Positions 13,201-24,438 of a DNA stretch of 64,000 nucleotides are shown one piece after another; the first letter of the stretch is position 1, and each line of letters starts with the position of its first letter. This stretch comes from Sarcocystis neurona (taxonomy: Eukaryota > Apicomplexa > Conoidasida > Eucoccidiorida > Sarcocystidae), in assembly GCA_000727475.1 (NCBI GenBank), contig KL647289.1, positions 638,642-702,641 of the forward strand. Reading direction: 5' to 3'. The notes under the pieces were generated by a model. It had not been told where the DNA came from. It made no database searches and saw only the letters and a list, made by a program, of their open reading frames with translations. The position numbers were made by a program, and so were the translations under genes.

Positions 13201-16200
13201 TAATCGAATGTACCATTTGGCACCGGCGCTGCTTTACCTCTCGATAATTGTTGCAGAGTTTTGACAGGCAGCTGTCTGTTAGGGGCACTGCCTTTCACGC
13301 TGCCGGCCTACGCCGCAGTCGAGTTGTCTTCATTGGGATGATGTAAAAAATCTCTCAAGATTTGTGGTGTGGCAGACGAAACCACCCACGACAATGTATC
13401 AGGCATCAATCAACAGTCATCAAATTCGTACTTTTCGTCACATCAACTAGGACTGCAAGCAGAGACGCTGGTATCTACTATGGACCTTCTAAATCGCAAT
13501 GACGTGTTTACCACGCAGCCTTTTCGGCAACACAGAACGTAATCAAGCAGCTCGATCTGGCCAGCAGAGTCGTTCCTTCCTTCTTGTGCGGTCGAAGTTG
13601 CCACGCGTACGTGCTGCTGGCTGTACCGTAGGCAGAAAATGTGCTGCATATTCTGACGTGTAGCAGTGTTGTTCACTGAAGAAACGAGATACGCTGCAAA
13701 TGAAGGCAGGCATTGCCTTCTGAGGAACGTTTATGTGTAAAAGGATCTTAGTAAGACACAAATCTCCTATGCTAGACTACAGGCCTTTCTGCCTCACACT
13801 TGCCCTTGTCTTCAACACATCCCCCTTGCGATTAGCCTGTATCTGCAAGTATGAAGATGTCTGCAGACACATGCAACTTTGAAGGCTACCAGTCGCACAC
13901 GCCATTACCGCTGTTCCTCGAGGCAGTGTTTGAGCGGTTCCCCGGCTCTCAAGTTGACAACTGGTATACGGACGCATGCTGCGGCACTTCATCGGACGAC
14001 GCCGACCCCCCCACACTGACATAACTTGTTCTCTTGCTCTACAGGGGTCGAGTTTCTTCCGTCGTCATCGTTCTCTCTTTGCGTGCGCGACTTCACTCGT
14101 AAATATTCAGACTCAAAGAGGAAATAAGGATGACTATTGGAGCCTACGAGACACTAGCTGATGCAACATTCGTGTTTAGTGCGCGGAAACAGATGCTCAG
14201 CGACCTGTCTGACGGCGGTTGTGAAGAAGAGGTAAATACAGGCAAGCACCTGTTTTGGGCTCACATTAAAAAGAACTGCGTGAGTTCTGCACGGAAAGCT
14301 CCTTCGCAACGCATGTCGAACAAAAGCTCTCATTAGAATCTCAATGACTTCCGTCGACGGAGACGTGTGCAGTCTCCCTCCTGAGATCTGTGTATTGGAG
14401 CCTTTCCAGTTCTCGACAGAGTTATTCTGCAGACGGACCATTTCGCCTGTTGCTAAGGGAAGAAACGCATGATCAGAACCACACTACAGGAACATGAACA
14501 TTCGGAGCTTTCTGACCGTGTATACGTCATCTTCCTGGGCAAGTACCGACGATACCGACGACTGTCAAGACGGCACTCGTGATACACATTCTCGAACCGG
14601 CTGGCGCAGACTTATTTTGCCCCACTAGAGTATCCATTTGTCGCACGCGTATGTTTGCATGATGGTGCTGCGTGCAGTTCCCGCACAACCAGAACGCATG
14701 GTTTACACAGGTGTGAAGAGATTGTATATGCAATCCTCGCGAAAGAGACTCACCCGCTTTCTCAGCAGGCGTTGCATTCAAGTTCTACGTACCGGGTGTT
14801 TATGCGTCAGGAACAGTAAATGCTGCGTACACTTTAGTAGACGATAGATGTGCGTGCAGATATCTACATACGCAGACGTGGACGTCTTTGTTCCTTTGGT
14901 ATACATGTGTATCTCTAGTAATTCTAAGATTTGTGCTTTCAAGATTAGGGCGTGCTACCGCATCCGACCGTATATATTGTGTACGTGGACTCGAATTCTT
15001 TTCACGGCGCGCACACACCCGAACACACAGAGGTGCACAAATCTGCCACATCCTGCCGCCACTCAGAACTGTCTCCTGTCGGATTTACGCTGTGACTTCT
15101 TTCCGGGAAGCGCTGCTGGTCGTCCTTCTGCAGTCTCTCCACTGCACGTCCTACTACGTATATCTCCCCTGGCAGGCCTGTGTGTCTCGAAGGGTAGCGG
15201 GCCCCTCCTGATTTTGTTTCGCCGTGCGCACTGTGGAGGAACGTGCAGACGACGCTCCATACCGTTGCGCGGTGCTTCTCGTGCTGATACTTCCGCACAC
15301 ACAGATACACCAAGCTACTGACTTGTGGTCAATCGCCATTCTGCCGCATCAAAACTCCTGAAGAAAATGAAAGCGGTAAGTACATGGACACGTGATGGCC
15401 GTCCTTCTGTTTTGATGCTGATGCGGCAGATCAAGGAGCTGGAGGAAGAGAATAAAAAACTCGAAGCGAAGGCCGCCAACCTGCGGAGACAAGTCGAAGC
15501 TCTCGAAGCGTAAGCACCAGCTAGTTTTCTTTCGCCTCTGATTCCTTCTCCCCAGCTTCTCAATTCAGGGATAGCATTTTCCGCTCCAGCAGAGGCACGT
15601 CTGTCGTTTTCAAATTTCGGGAGGAGGGACGTGGAATTTTGTTCGTTTCACGCCGAAAAAGCATTCAGGTGTGGAAGCGCATGTGAGTAGCGAGTGCGTT
15701 ATCTTCGCGAGTCTGCACGCACACAGCTGTGCCGCATGTTGCCCACTTCTTCTGATGACTGTGCCGCAGCAAACGAAGACGCTGTAGAGTACACATTCAT
15801 GTGGAGTCACAGGTTGCGTATTTCCGCAACATTCTTGCGTACTCGAATGCTTGTGTACACATTGCCACTGCTTTAAAAGGAGCACACAATGCATGCGCGG
15901 ACGTGAGATTGGCTGCTTACAAACGTGAGCCTGTTCGAATGCATATATGTGGACACAGGTGCACGCATCCAGATGTGTGCCGGCCGCTATTCTCTTCAGC
16001 TGCGCGATGCTCGACTGCCGCTGCCTCTGTCTCCACTAAACGCAACTGCATCGGGAGCGTGCCCCCACTCTGCAAAAAACAGTGATAGTGTTTCTACGAG
16101 TGTGAAGCTCCAGAATGCTCGTTCCCGGAACAAAGATGGAGGCGCCAATCCAGCAGTAGCCAAAGGGGTGAAAAACAATATGTTCTGCGAAGCAAAGTTC

Positions 16201-16562
16201 CCTGAGTATGCAAGCATGCACAACGGTAACTTTGGCGACATAAACTCCATCCTGAGTGCTTGCCTACGCCTCCTGCTGCCTCTGCTCAGAAAGTGAGTGG
16301 AAACGGTCTCTGCAACGCACGTGTTGTTTAGTCTTTCTGTGTCTCCTGCATGCTTTTGTGAGAACGTTCATAAGAATAGATACTGCCTTACATGCTTCAG
16401 GTAGCACTGCTGAGGTTCTCCACTGCCACCGACGCTACCTGCTCCATATGTGTCTTGCGCTTCCATTAGCTGTTTTCTGAATGCAGGGAGGAGGCGGCAA
16501 AGTTGCAGGCGCTGCGGGCGAAGCACGAGGCCGAAGTAGGGAATCCAGCCTCTCTGCTGTAA
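10286..16562 (+). CDS. DNALI1: axonemal inner-arm dynein light chain p28 (DNALI1)
   Basis: Light chain of inner-arm dyneins of the ciliary/flagellar axoneme; in Eimeria this should mean the microgamete flagella. Six exons splice in frame with GT-AG borders: 10286-10630, 10953-11088, 12582-12639, 14111-14231, 15430-15509, 16487-16562 (TAA), predicting 271 residues, close to the usual 240-260. Family landmarks in order: LFPPRRW (residues 100-106, the conserved LPPREW element), GICPIR (147-152), DELIRQI followed by CPERGLLLLR (161-180), EEIRMTIGAYE (183-193), then a Glu/Lys-rich coiled coil (about 221-265). The segment between the SARK-like element and the coiled coil has the same length as in the human protein. 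The start is the least certain point: ATG 10286 is used, but TTTACAG just before 10343 could be an acceptor with a further upstream exon. The C-terminal coiled coil is shorter than in animals. Introns contain only short (TA)n and nothing gene-like. Confidence 0.93.
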
Positions 16563-17300
16563 AAAGACTGCTAGTTCATTTACCTAACAACATATGAAGT
16601 TCGACTGCGCATACGCAGACATCGCTATCACTTTACTGTCCTCTGCCTTCGGCTACTTTTCGTTCGTTGCCTGTCCTCGTCGTCCTGGCTCTGTACCCAC
16701 TGTGAATCGACTCGTAACTCCACAACGCATACCACCTGAGTGGTTTCTTGTACGACATCCCGTACTCGAGAGAATCAACTGAACTTCTAGTAGATTAATT
16801 CAGTAAGTGCATCAGCCGTCTTCACTATCGAGTAAAACGGGCAGGCGCTGCCACCTCCTGAAAGCAGCTGTATGCCCACGTGATCCTCATGAACAGGACA
16901 CAGTCCCGCGAAGGTCAAACATATGTAGTAGCGATGCCGTACTGCACACAGGCACATCCACGCTGTGTTTCGTTCACAACAACAGCAGCAGATACATCAG
17001 GGTCTGTGATGGATAGAAGAAAGACCTCGTGACCGCGTATTCAAAACAGCAGGGAAGTGACAGCACGCGCCTCAGTAAAGCAGCTGCAGCAGTAGCCCAC
17101 TGCACTGCTCTTCCCGGGACAGCGTCATTTTGATTTACTTGTAGACGCAGCAATTTAGAAAACGTAGGCGGCTCGTCCTGTGTGCATCCACTACTGTGTA
17201 GGATCCACACTGACTGTACCACTTGTATTCTGTGTCACTGTGGTAGCGTCGTTACCGCACTTGCGTCACCTTTGATCGCTGCAGCAGGCTCGCCGGTATT
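16563..17300. other. 3' flank of DNALI1, no gene seen
   Basis: Unique sequence after the DNALI1 stop. Short frames exist on both strands but none has splice borders or composition that supports an exon. Confidence 0.4.
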
Positions 17301-17316
17301 GCTGTGCGCCTCTCCG

Positions 17317-18010
17317 TTATAAATTGTTCGGTTCCAGCACAGGGATGGGCATATTTGTGGGGACTGAGGAGCGTTTTTGCGCAGCTGACACACCGCTGCC
17401 CAGAATTACGTCAATGTGCACCACCTTTGCTTCGTGTTGTGCCCGGAGGTTGTGAAGAGGTCCGAACTGGTTTCGTCGTTGCTGCAAATGCGCCGAGTTC
17501 ACAGCTAACCCCAAAAGAGGGGCTCCTTCCCAGTGATGATTCCTTCGTTCTGACTTGCTGCTTGCACTGTCCTTGTCACCACTACTCCTCCTCCCCGTGG
17601 TGATTGTTGTCGCCGAGACAGCAGAAGCAGTTGTAGAATGTAGCAATCTATAGGGCTGCTGCTGTCGCTGCTGCTGCAAGTGCCGCTGCTTCTTTGTTTT
17701 GCTGTCACTGTTGTTGATGGTGCGCCGGCGTCCAGGTTTTCTTTCATTGTTGATGCAGTTGGACGTGTGGCTGCTTCCCGTGTTGCTGTCGCTGTTCGCA
17801 GGTTGAACACCACCAGCAACAACTTGCTTTTCTCAAGAGCGTGCTAATAAACGTGCAGAACACCAGCGGCAAAACGATATCCATTACCGAAGATCCTCAG
17901 CAGCAGAGGCCGCAGCAGTCGCGCAAGTAGCTCCTTTTCTTCCTCTCCGACTGTTGTCGTAGTCCAGTGGAAGCCACACGGCACCCTCGTGCATGACTTC
18001 TACACCGCAG
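17317..18010. other. coding-like sequence, strand undecided
   Basis: Open frames with non-repetitive, protein-like composition exist on both strands. Minus-strand blocks are about 17998-17887 (ending at a CG/GTAATG donor), 17834-17510 and 17679-17317. Plus-strand blocks are about 17330-17600, 17540-17650 (hydrophobic) and 17690-17850. I could not chain either set into phase-compatible exons, so I give no product. Confidence 0.3.
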
Positions 18011-18402
18011 GTTACACTGATGTGTATATACACATACACATAGTACACGAAAATAATTCGTTTGCATGCAACAGCTACTTGTGATTGCCGCATGTGTATA
18101 CAGCCGCTAGTTATCGCCGTGCGTCTGCATCTGGAGATGTACGGATATTCTAGACCTGCACACGTATGTTCAGGCAGGCTGTTTACGTCCCCGTGTGAAT
18201 ATATGCTTCTAGTTGCACTTGACGTCGTGGGAAGTCGCGCTCCACACACACATTACAGCGTGATGGTGCGGGTGGCGTTTCATTGTCTACCGAGTAGAAG
18301 GTGATAATATGTTTATTTACAGTATTCGTACGCAGTCGTGTTTGCGAAAGTTGATTTCACATACGTATCTATAATAGTGTACACGTCACATGTGCAGTGT
18401 AG

Positions 18403-18684
18403 CTATGCACGTCCACGGTTTTCATCTTGTGCGGGAGTTTTTTTTGTCCTGCTGGTAGCTGCCAGGACATAAAAAGACTTCCGTGGTACGCCACAGTTGC
18501 CCTGAAGCAGGGCACACCGCCTTCGCCATGCGGGTTGCCTGCACTTTGGCCGTATCTCTCTTTTAGACTTCGTCAGTTTCACAACGGAATGCGTTGGTGC
18601 TGTTTTACGCTTAAGAGTCTTCTCCTGGACGAGACCTGCCCGGGTGTACGTACACCCGAAATTCTTTGCCGTCGCCGAGTACAT
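18403..18684 (-). CDS. small basic hypothetical ORF
   Basis: A 93-codon minus-strand frame starts with ATG at 18684. The product is rich in Lys/Arg/Thr with no known domain. The perfect palindrome at 18641-18658 lies inside it. It could be an exon of a minus-strand gene that includes the blocks at 17.3-18.0 kb, or chance. Confidence 0.2.
   Translation of the reverse strand: MYSATAKNFGCTYTRAGLVQEKTLKRKTAPTHSVVKLTKSKREIRPKCRQPAWRRRCALLQGNCGVPRKSFYVLAATSRTKKTPAQDENRGRA
18641..18658. promoter_or_regulatory. perfect 18-bp palindrome, GGTGT-N4-ACACC family
   Basis: CGGGTGTACGTACACCCG reads the same on both strands. It is the longest perfect member of the inverted-repeat family described in the findings. 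Function unknown. Confidence 0.55.
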
Positions 18685-18719
18685 ACGCACGTGACGAAAG
18701 GCGGCACGTCCGTGCGAAG

Positions 18720-19020
18720 GTGACACAAGTCGGCCTAGGCACATCTTTATATATATACACATAGATATGTATTTATATCTAAATGAATGTATACATTCAA
18801 GTGCATGTATATATATACACACATATGTGGACACGATCCGAACTGTACGCAAGTGAGTCTGCGCGTGTGGGATGCGTAATTGACTTGCACGCATCTGCGG
18901 GTACAGATTATAGAGACGTCTCTCTCTCTTGCTGATACGCACAATCATATGTGTATACGCGCGTAAATACCTGTATACATATATATGTTGATCGTGCCTG
19001 CGAGAGCGCATTCCTGGTGT
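18720..19020. repeat. (TA)n/TACA microsatellites
   Basis: Alternating TATATA and ACATACAT-like stretches (18749-18830, 18950-18990). A one-mismatch member of the palindrome family follows at 19016-19029. No gene supported. Confidence 0.6.
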
Positions 19021-20028
19021 ACGTACCCCCGACGACGGTGGTGAGTGTCGTTCGATGGAAGGTATCGACTGCTTAACTGAAGCAGCAGCACAATTTTTTC
19101 TTCCTTGGCGCGTCGCTTCTCGCTTCCCGAATTCTTCTTTGCAACTTCAATGCCCCCACCAGTGCCCCACGCGCAAATCCACTTCCTTCGTGCGGAAGAA
19201 CTCGCACGTCCTTGTGTCCGTATACGTATATATACACACATACGTACATGTGTATTAATATATGCTCACCCACCGACATACAGCCACCACTCACTGCTGC
19301 CCGAAGAAGACAGCCGAGTGTCTCTGCGGCAACAGATGCATCCTTCAACAGACAACTCTTGAAATTTGTCAAAGTTAGAAACAAGTTCCCCCCCTCCCCA
19401 CCTTACACACACATATACAGGTACATACGTCTACACACCACATGGAGAGCCAACACAAACAACAGGCGTGCCAACTGAGATATATATATATATATATCTG
19501 GGTTCCACAACCGTAGACTTCTTTAAATATGAACAAAAGCAGACATTACACACGTACACAAACGTACATATATGCGTCTACCTTCCACAGCCCAAAAGAG
19601 ACATAAATGCCAAAAGCAGACATGGCCCTGTGTCCGCCAAACATCTAGAAAGATTTACGTTGTTATGTCTGTGCGTGGAGAGCTACAGAAATACAAATCG
19701 ACGCCTGTACAGACACGTCTTATTTACACATGTAAATGATGTATGCTGTACAGTCAAACCTATGGAGGAGAAGGACCTACATGCGTATATACATGTAGAC
19801 ACACACCATGTACGTGAAATGAACTATACCTCTACCAAGATAAAATGTTGTCGAACCGCAGTGCGAGGAGGCATTACCAGAAACGCATTTGTCGTTGGGT
19901 ACGCCGGAACCCGACATCAAGTAGAGAGACGTACTCAAACGCGCAACGTAGCCGCTGCTCTTTTCTGCTGCTGGCCATCCGAAGGGAATACACGCGAAAC
20001 GAAAGGAGAGGAAAACAGGTGGAGACTG

Positions 20029-22986
20029 CTATATGTATTTATGCGTCCGCCGTCGCTTCTTGCACTTCCGTTTATAGTACTCCCAGAAGATTCCACATTG
20101 CTTCTTCGTTACCCCTACTTTCCCGATTAGAGAAGAATACTGCTTCTTGCGACGATCTTGCCTCGGCGTGCACCGTAGCCCGGCTTCTTCCACGTCTTCT
20201 CTTTCGCTTTCTCTGTTGCCTTCCCGTTGTCCTTCTCTCTCTCCTTTTCTCCTCTGTGGCTCTTCGCTTTCGTTGCGGTCCTGTTGCTGCTGCTGTTGGT
20301 GCACCGGCATCTGCGTCGCCCGCCCCTCTCCGCTCGCTGCAGCTGCTGCTGCGCACGGCCTTCCTTTTTCCCTGCTGCCCTTGCTGCTGCTGCTGTTGCA
20401 GTCTTTCTTAGTTTGCTGCTGCTGCACTTTGTTTGCCTCTGCAGCGGCTGCTGAGGCCGCTGCGTCTCTACGACCCCTTCCGGCAAATGCTGCTTCTCCT
20501 GCTGCTGCTGCAGCGCATTCTCCCCTTCTTGCTATTGCTGCGGGAGTTGCTTCTGCCCCCCCAACGGTTGTTGCTGCTGCTGCTGGTGTTGCTGGCGCTT
20601 CGAGAGCCGGACAAAATTTGGCTGCTGCACCAGATGTATCGTAGGGCAGCGCTGCTGTTGCTGCTGCGTCAGGGAGGTTTCCCTTCTTTTCGTTCTCTCC
20701 TTGATTTGCCACTTTCCCCTCCGCTGCCGCCCCGGCTGCTCCTGCTCCTGCATTCGTGCTTCTCACAGGTGCTGCTGCTGCTCTTCCTGCCACTACAGAA
20801 AGGACGCTTCCTGCAGTCCCTGCCACGGGGAAACTTGCTGCTGCTTCTCTTGCTTCGTCCAACAGACTTGCTGCGGCTGTGCGGGCACCTGCTGCTCCTG
20901 CTGCAGCTGCTTCGGGCGCCGGTCGGTCAATCTCTTCGGAAAAACGACGACGCCAGACGACTGAAGAAGGGAGAAAAAGAAGAAATCTTCGACACGCACC
21001 CTGCTCCAAAGACGGGGAATAAACATTAACACTGCTGTCCCGTCCCACTCCAGCAGCAGCAGCAGCCCTGGCAAAAACAGCAGCGCTTCCGAGATCAGCA
21101 CGAGCAGCAGCAGCAGCAGGACTGGCTGCAGCAGCAGCGGCAGGACGGGTTGTAGCAGCAGCACTGATGGCAGCGAGAGCGGCGCTAGACGGATCAGCAG
21201 CAGCGGGAGAAGCATCGCACCGAGCTGCTGTTGTTGGTGGACGGGCAGCAGCAGAGACAGTCCTGAGAGAGGACTCAGCAGCACGGGAGGAAGCTGCAGC
21301 AAATGTGCAGGAAGGAGCAGCAGTAGCAGAAGCGCTCGAACCTATCGCAGCACCTGCAAGGCCATCCCGGGGGCGACGCGTGACTTCTGTGAAAAAAACA
21401 GCAGCAGCGTTCCCTGCAGCAACGGCAGCATCCCCTGCAGTAGAAGCGGACGGAGGAGCCGCAGCCGCAAGAGAGAAAGCAACAGCAGTGGCAGTTGAAG
21501 AAGCAGCTGCAGCGGCGTCGTCGTCAGCAGCAGCACTAGGAAGAGCAGCAGCAGGAGCGCGACACAAAGCAATAGCAGCGTCTTCGTTTGCAACAGCAGG
21601 GGCAGCAGTAACAACGGCAGCAGCACAAGTTAAAGCAGCAGCAGCAGCACGGCCTTGCACAACCGGGTGAGAAGCGACAGTGAAAAAAGCAGCACAAACA
21701 GGGAACGCAGTAGCAGGAAGCGCAGCAGCAGGAAGCGCAGTAGCAAGAAGCGCAGCAGCAGGAAGTGCAGCAGCAGGAAGCGCAGCAGCAGGAAGCGCAG
21801 CAGCAGGATGCGCAGTAGCAAGAAGCGCAGCAGCAGGAAGTGCAGCAGCAGGAAGTGCAGCAGCAGGAAGTGCAGCAGCAGGAAGCGCAGCAGCGGGAAG
21901 CGTCGCGGGCGGACAAGCAGCCCTTTTAACGACTGAGGCAGCAGCAGCACCGGAGCAGAGAAAGTCGCGAGCAGGAACAACCCGCTGCAGCAGATTCGCA
22001 ATGTGGGGTTTGCTGGCAGTCGAAGGTGGTAGAACTCGTGGTTGCGCTGCCGCAAGCTGCAACCCACATGTAGCAGAGGCATTTGCTGTTTCTTCATCCC
22101 TGCTGCAGGAAGACGCACTGCAGTTTTTGCTCTCGCCGCTCCGTCGTTTGCTGCTGGTTGCTGCTGCTGCTCCTCCTGCTCCTACTCGTGCTGCTGCTGG
22201 TCCTGTCGGCCTTGTTGCCCGTGTTGCTGCTGCTGCTGCTCTTGTTACTACTGCTCTCCCTGCTGCTGCACTTGCTACAACTCGTGCTGCTCTTGCTACT
22301 ACAACGGTTCCTGCTGCTGCTCTTGTTACCAGGGCTGCTCCTGCTGCTGTTCTTGCTATTGCTGCCGCTCCTGCTGCCGCTCTTGCTGCTGCTGCAGCAT
22401 TGTGAATAGTCGAGACACCTACAGCCCAGTGGCGACGCTGTGTTCGAGAAGACAGAGACAGGGACGTTCCACACGACCGCGGTGGTCGAACAGCAGCTGC
22501 CGGGGACGAGATGTCACACTCAGCGTAAAAAAGCCGTTCCATTTTGTCGATGGAAATCGTCCACTGCTGCTGCAGCATCTGCTGGTACGCCTTCTGCTCT
22601 GACTGCTCTCCCGTCTCGGCCCTCGCTGCTGCTGTCTCGGCTTCTGCTGCTGCTGTCTCGGCTCTTGCTGCTGCTGTCTCGGTTTTTGCTGCTGCTGTTT
22701 CGGTTCTCGCTGGTGCTGCTGTTTTCGCTCCGTCCTTGCCGCGGCTGTCGCTGCACGTTTCTTCTTTCTGCTTCCTTTCCCCCCTGCTGCTGTTGTGTAG
22801 GGCGCTGGTGTTGCTACTGCACGTGGAATTCTCCGAGTGGCTGCTGCTGCTGCTGTACTCCGTCGTGATCCGGCGCAGACGGCGCTGCGGCAGGAGCTGC
22901 TGCTGAGATACGTCCTCCTGTTGCTGGTGCTTCCCTTCTTTGTCGCTGGTGTTGAATTTCCTGGGTTTTCCTGTGTGCTGCTGCTG
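20029..22986 (-). CDS. Ala-rich low-complexity protein, 5' end missing
   Basis: A minus-strand frame stays open for about 985 codons, from just after an in-frame stop at 22987-22989 to the stop at 20029. The first ATG is 22578, but the upstream part is also protein-like, so the true start is probably in an upstream exon. In N-to-C order: a hydrophilic Ser/Gln/Lys-rich part (22986-22720); five heptads of an A-E-T-A-A-A-x type (22717-22613), which suggests a coiled coil; a non-repetitive stretch including ISIDKMERLFYAECDISS (22555-22502); long Ala-rich runs; a five-residue repeat (AALPA type) encoded by a 13-unit minisatellite (21900-21706); and a basic C-terminus. The amino-acid-like block around 22500-22610 is the best evidence that this strand is coding. 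Triplet repeats keep other frames open too, and the triplet orientation switches near 21000 and 22000, so introns are possible. No function assigned. Confidence 0.35.
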   Translation of the reverse strand, partial: QQQHTGKPRKFNTSDKEGKHQQQEDVSQQQLLPQRRLRRITTEYSSSSSHSENSTCSSNTSALHNSSRGERKQKEETCSDSRGKDGAKTAAPARTETAAAKTETAAARAETAAAEAETAAARAETGEQSEQKAYQQMLQQQWTISIDKMERLFYAECDISSPAAAVRPPRSCGTSLSLSSRTQRRHWAVGVSTIHNAAAAARAAAGAAAIARTAAGAALVTRAAAGTVVVARAARVVASAAAGRAVVTRAAAAATRATRPTGPAAARVGAGGAAAATSSKRRSGESKNCSASSCSRDEETANASATCGLQLAAAQPRVLPPSTASKPHIANLLQRVVPARDFLCSGAAAASVVKRAACPPATLPAAALPAAALPAAALPAAALPAAALLATAHPAAALPAAALPAAALPAAALLATALPAAALPATAFPVCAAFFTVASHPVVQGRAAAAALTCAAAVVTAAPAVANEDAAIALCRAPAAALPSAAADDDAAAAASSTATAVAFSLAAAAPPSASTAGDAAVAAGNAAAVFFTEVTRRPRDGLAGAAIGSSASATAAPSCTFAAASSRAAESSLRTVSAAARPPTTAARCDASPAAADPSSAALAAISAAATTRPAAAAAASPAAAAARADLGSAAVFARAAAAAGVGRDSSVNVYSPSLEQGACRRFLLFLPSSVVWRRRFSEEIDRPAPEAAAAGAAGARTAAASLLDEAREAAASFPVAGTAGSVLSVVAGRAAAAPVRSTNAGAGAAGAAAEGKVANQGENEKKGNLPDAAATAALPYDTSGAAAKFCPALEAPATPAAAATTVGGAEATPAAIARRGECAAAAAGEAAFAGRGRRDAAASAAAAEANKVQQQQTKKDCNSSSSKGSREKGRPCAAAAAASGEGRATQMPVHQQQQQQDRNESEEPQRRKGEREGQREGNRESEREDVEEAGLRCTPRQDRRKKQYSSLIGKVGVTKKQCGIFWEYYKRKCKKRRRTHKYI
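21706..21900. repeat. 15-bp minisatellite, 13 units
   Basis: Thirteen consecutive 15-bp units of the form CGCAGCAGCAGGAAG with C/T and G/A variants at fixed positions, in exact register over 195 bp. It encodes a five-residue Ala-rich repeat in the minus-strand frame. Neighbouring units share variants, a sign of unit-by-unit turnover. Confidence 0.9.
22613..22717. repeat. 21-bp repeat, 5 units
   Basis: Five units of 21 bp (plus strand GTCTCGGCNCTTGCTGCTGCT type) in exact register. On the minus strand each unit encodes one heptad containing E-T-A-A-A, consistent with a short coiled coil. Confidence 0.85.
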
Positions 22987-23327
22987 CTATTGAGCATTTC
23001 CTGCTGCTGCTGTGGTTCCTCCTGCGTCTCTACTTATCCTGCTGCTGCCGTCTCTTCTCGTGCTGCTGTTTCTTCTTCTTCTGCTGCTGCTGCCGGGAGG
23101 GGTTCAAGCAGCGCCTTCGCTGCTGCTTCTGCTACGCTCACGTGGCGCAGGGCCACAGGCCCAGCAGGGAACAAGCCTTTCTGCGTGCGCGCCTTTGCTA
23201 CAGAGGGAGTGCACCTGCAGCAGCAAAAAAGGGGGGGGAGACGGACCGTCTGCCCAGCAGCAGATAAAGAAGATAACGCTGCATTTGCAGTTGTCCACCA
23301 CAGACCCGCCCGCGCACGTACGCGCGC

Positions 23328-23779
23328 ATGCAACAAAAATATTTAGAGAGACCTGCACAGATACGCCGGTGCCATTGCCAGGCGCAGGCAGGCGAAGGCA
23401 GCGACTGCCCGCCGTTCTCCCCACATGCGACAGAGAAGCGGCATGCACAGGAAGTCAATGCGGTCCCCTGCCCCCACGTCTGTCCTGGTAGAAGCTGCTG
23501 CCTCAGAGAAACGAAGAAGGAGAAGGAGAGACACCGAGAGAAAGCGATGGAAGCGCAGAAGACAGCACGGGCACGGCTGCAGCAACAGCAGCGGAAATAC
23601 GGCAGCGGCAGAGAAGAGCAGCAGCAGCGGATCAGCGGCAACAGCAGAAGGGCACCAGCAGCAGCAGAAATGCAGCAGCGGTTGAAGAGGAGACCCGCTG
23701 CAGCAGAAGAGAAGCGGCAGCAGGGGCAGAAGCGCAGCAGCAGGAAGCTCTGTCGCAGCAGCGGAAGGCCGGTGGACTA
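23328..23779 (+). other. CAG-rich coding-like block
   Basis: Two plus-strand frames are open over 23500-23790. One encodes a Lys/Glu/Arg then Gln/Arg-rich sequence with helical character, the other an Ala/Gln/Arg-rich one. The sense strand is in CAG orientation, as in exons elsewhere in the window. No domain or clear splice borders; it may be an exon of a plus-strand gene together with 24.4-26.0 kb. Confidence 0.25.
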
Positions 23780-23839
23780 GTATCACGTGCTTAAAGTTCA
23801 CCGCAGGGTTCCAGCAAAGAAATGCCTGCCTCCATATCA

Positions 23840-24250
23840 ATCTATGTGTCTACCTTCCTATATAAACTTCTATCTTTCTACGTATATATCTGTACCGAGG
23901 CCCCTCGACACTTCACGCGTTCATATATATATACACATATTCGTACGTACGTGTGTGTATACCCACGGAGACGTAGATACTCACGCGCGTGCCAGTACGT
24001 ACATCTCTCGCTCTTTCTACAGACAAATAATATTACAAAAGTGTATAGGAATGCAGGGAAATACTCAAACAAACGTTTGGGAGGATGCATGTGGTTGGCG
24101 CTTGTCACCTTTCCTTGCATGCGAGTCGTTTTCTCTGCAGGCAGGCGCGCGCGTGGACGGGTGTAGACAGGAAGGGCATGCGCCTTTTCCACGTGCGTGT
24201 GTGGAAGACATGTGGATATAGATACACACACTCTTTTCAGAGATTTTCAA
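23840..24250. repeat. AT-rich microsatellite and unique DNA
   Basis: Short TATA/TACG stretches at 23920-24000, otherwise unique sequence. Open frames are Tyr/Ile/Cys strings. No gene supported. Confidence 0.4.
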
Positions 24251-24438
24251 ATCTATTCTTAGGCGTATTTCTTTCTGAACTCTCTCCTCTACGCGCGTGG
24301 CCGCTGTACGTAGTGTGATACGCGGAAGCTGGTGCTGCACACCTGTGACAGAGAGAGAATATCGGCCGCGGCGGCGGCAGCAGCAGCAGGGGCAGCAGCG
24401 GGCCAGCAGCTGCTGAAGAGGAAGGACTAGAAGAAGAA

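Noticed and set aside
19366..20130. 254-codon plus frame
   Set aside because: It begins in (TA)n and CA-rich DNA, overlaps the 3' end of a longer minus-strand frame and a second plus frame, and has no domain.
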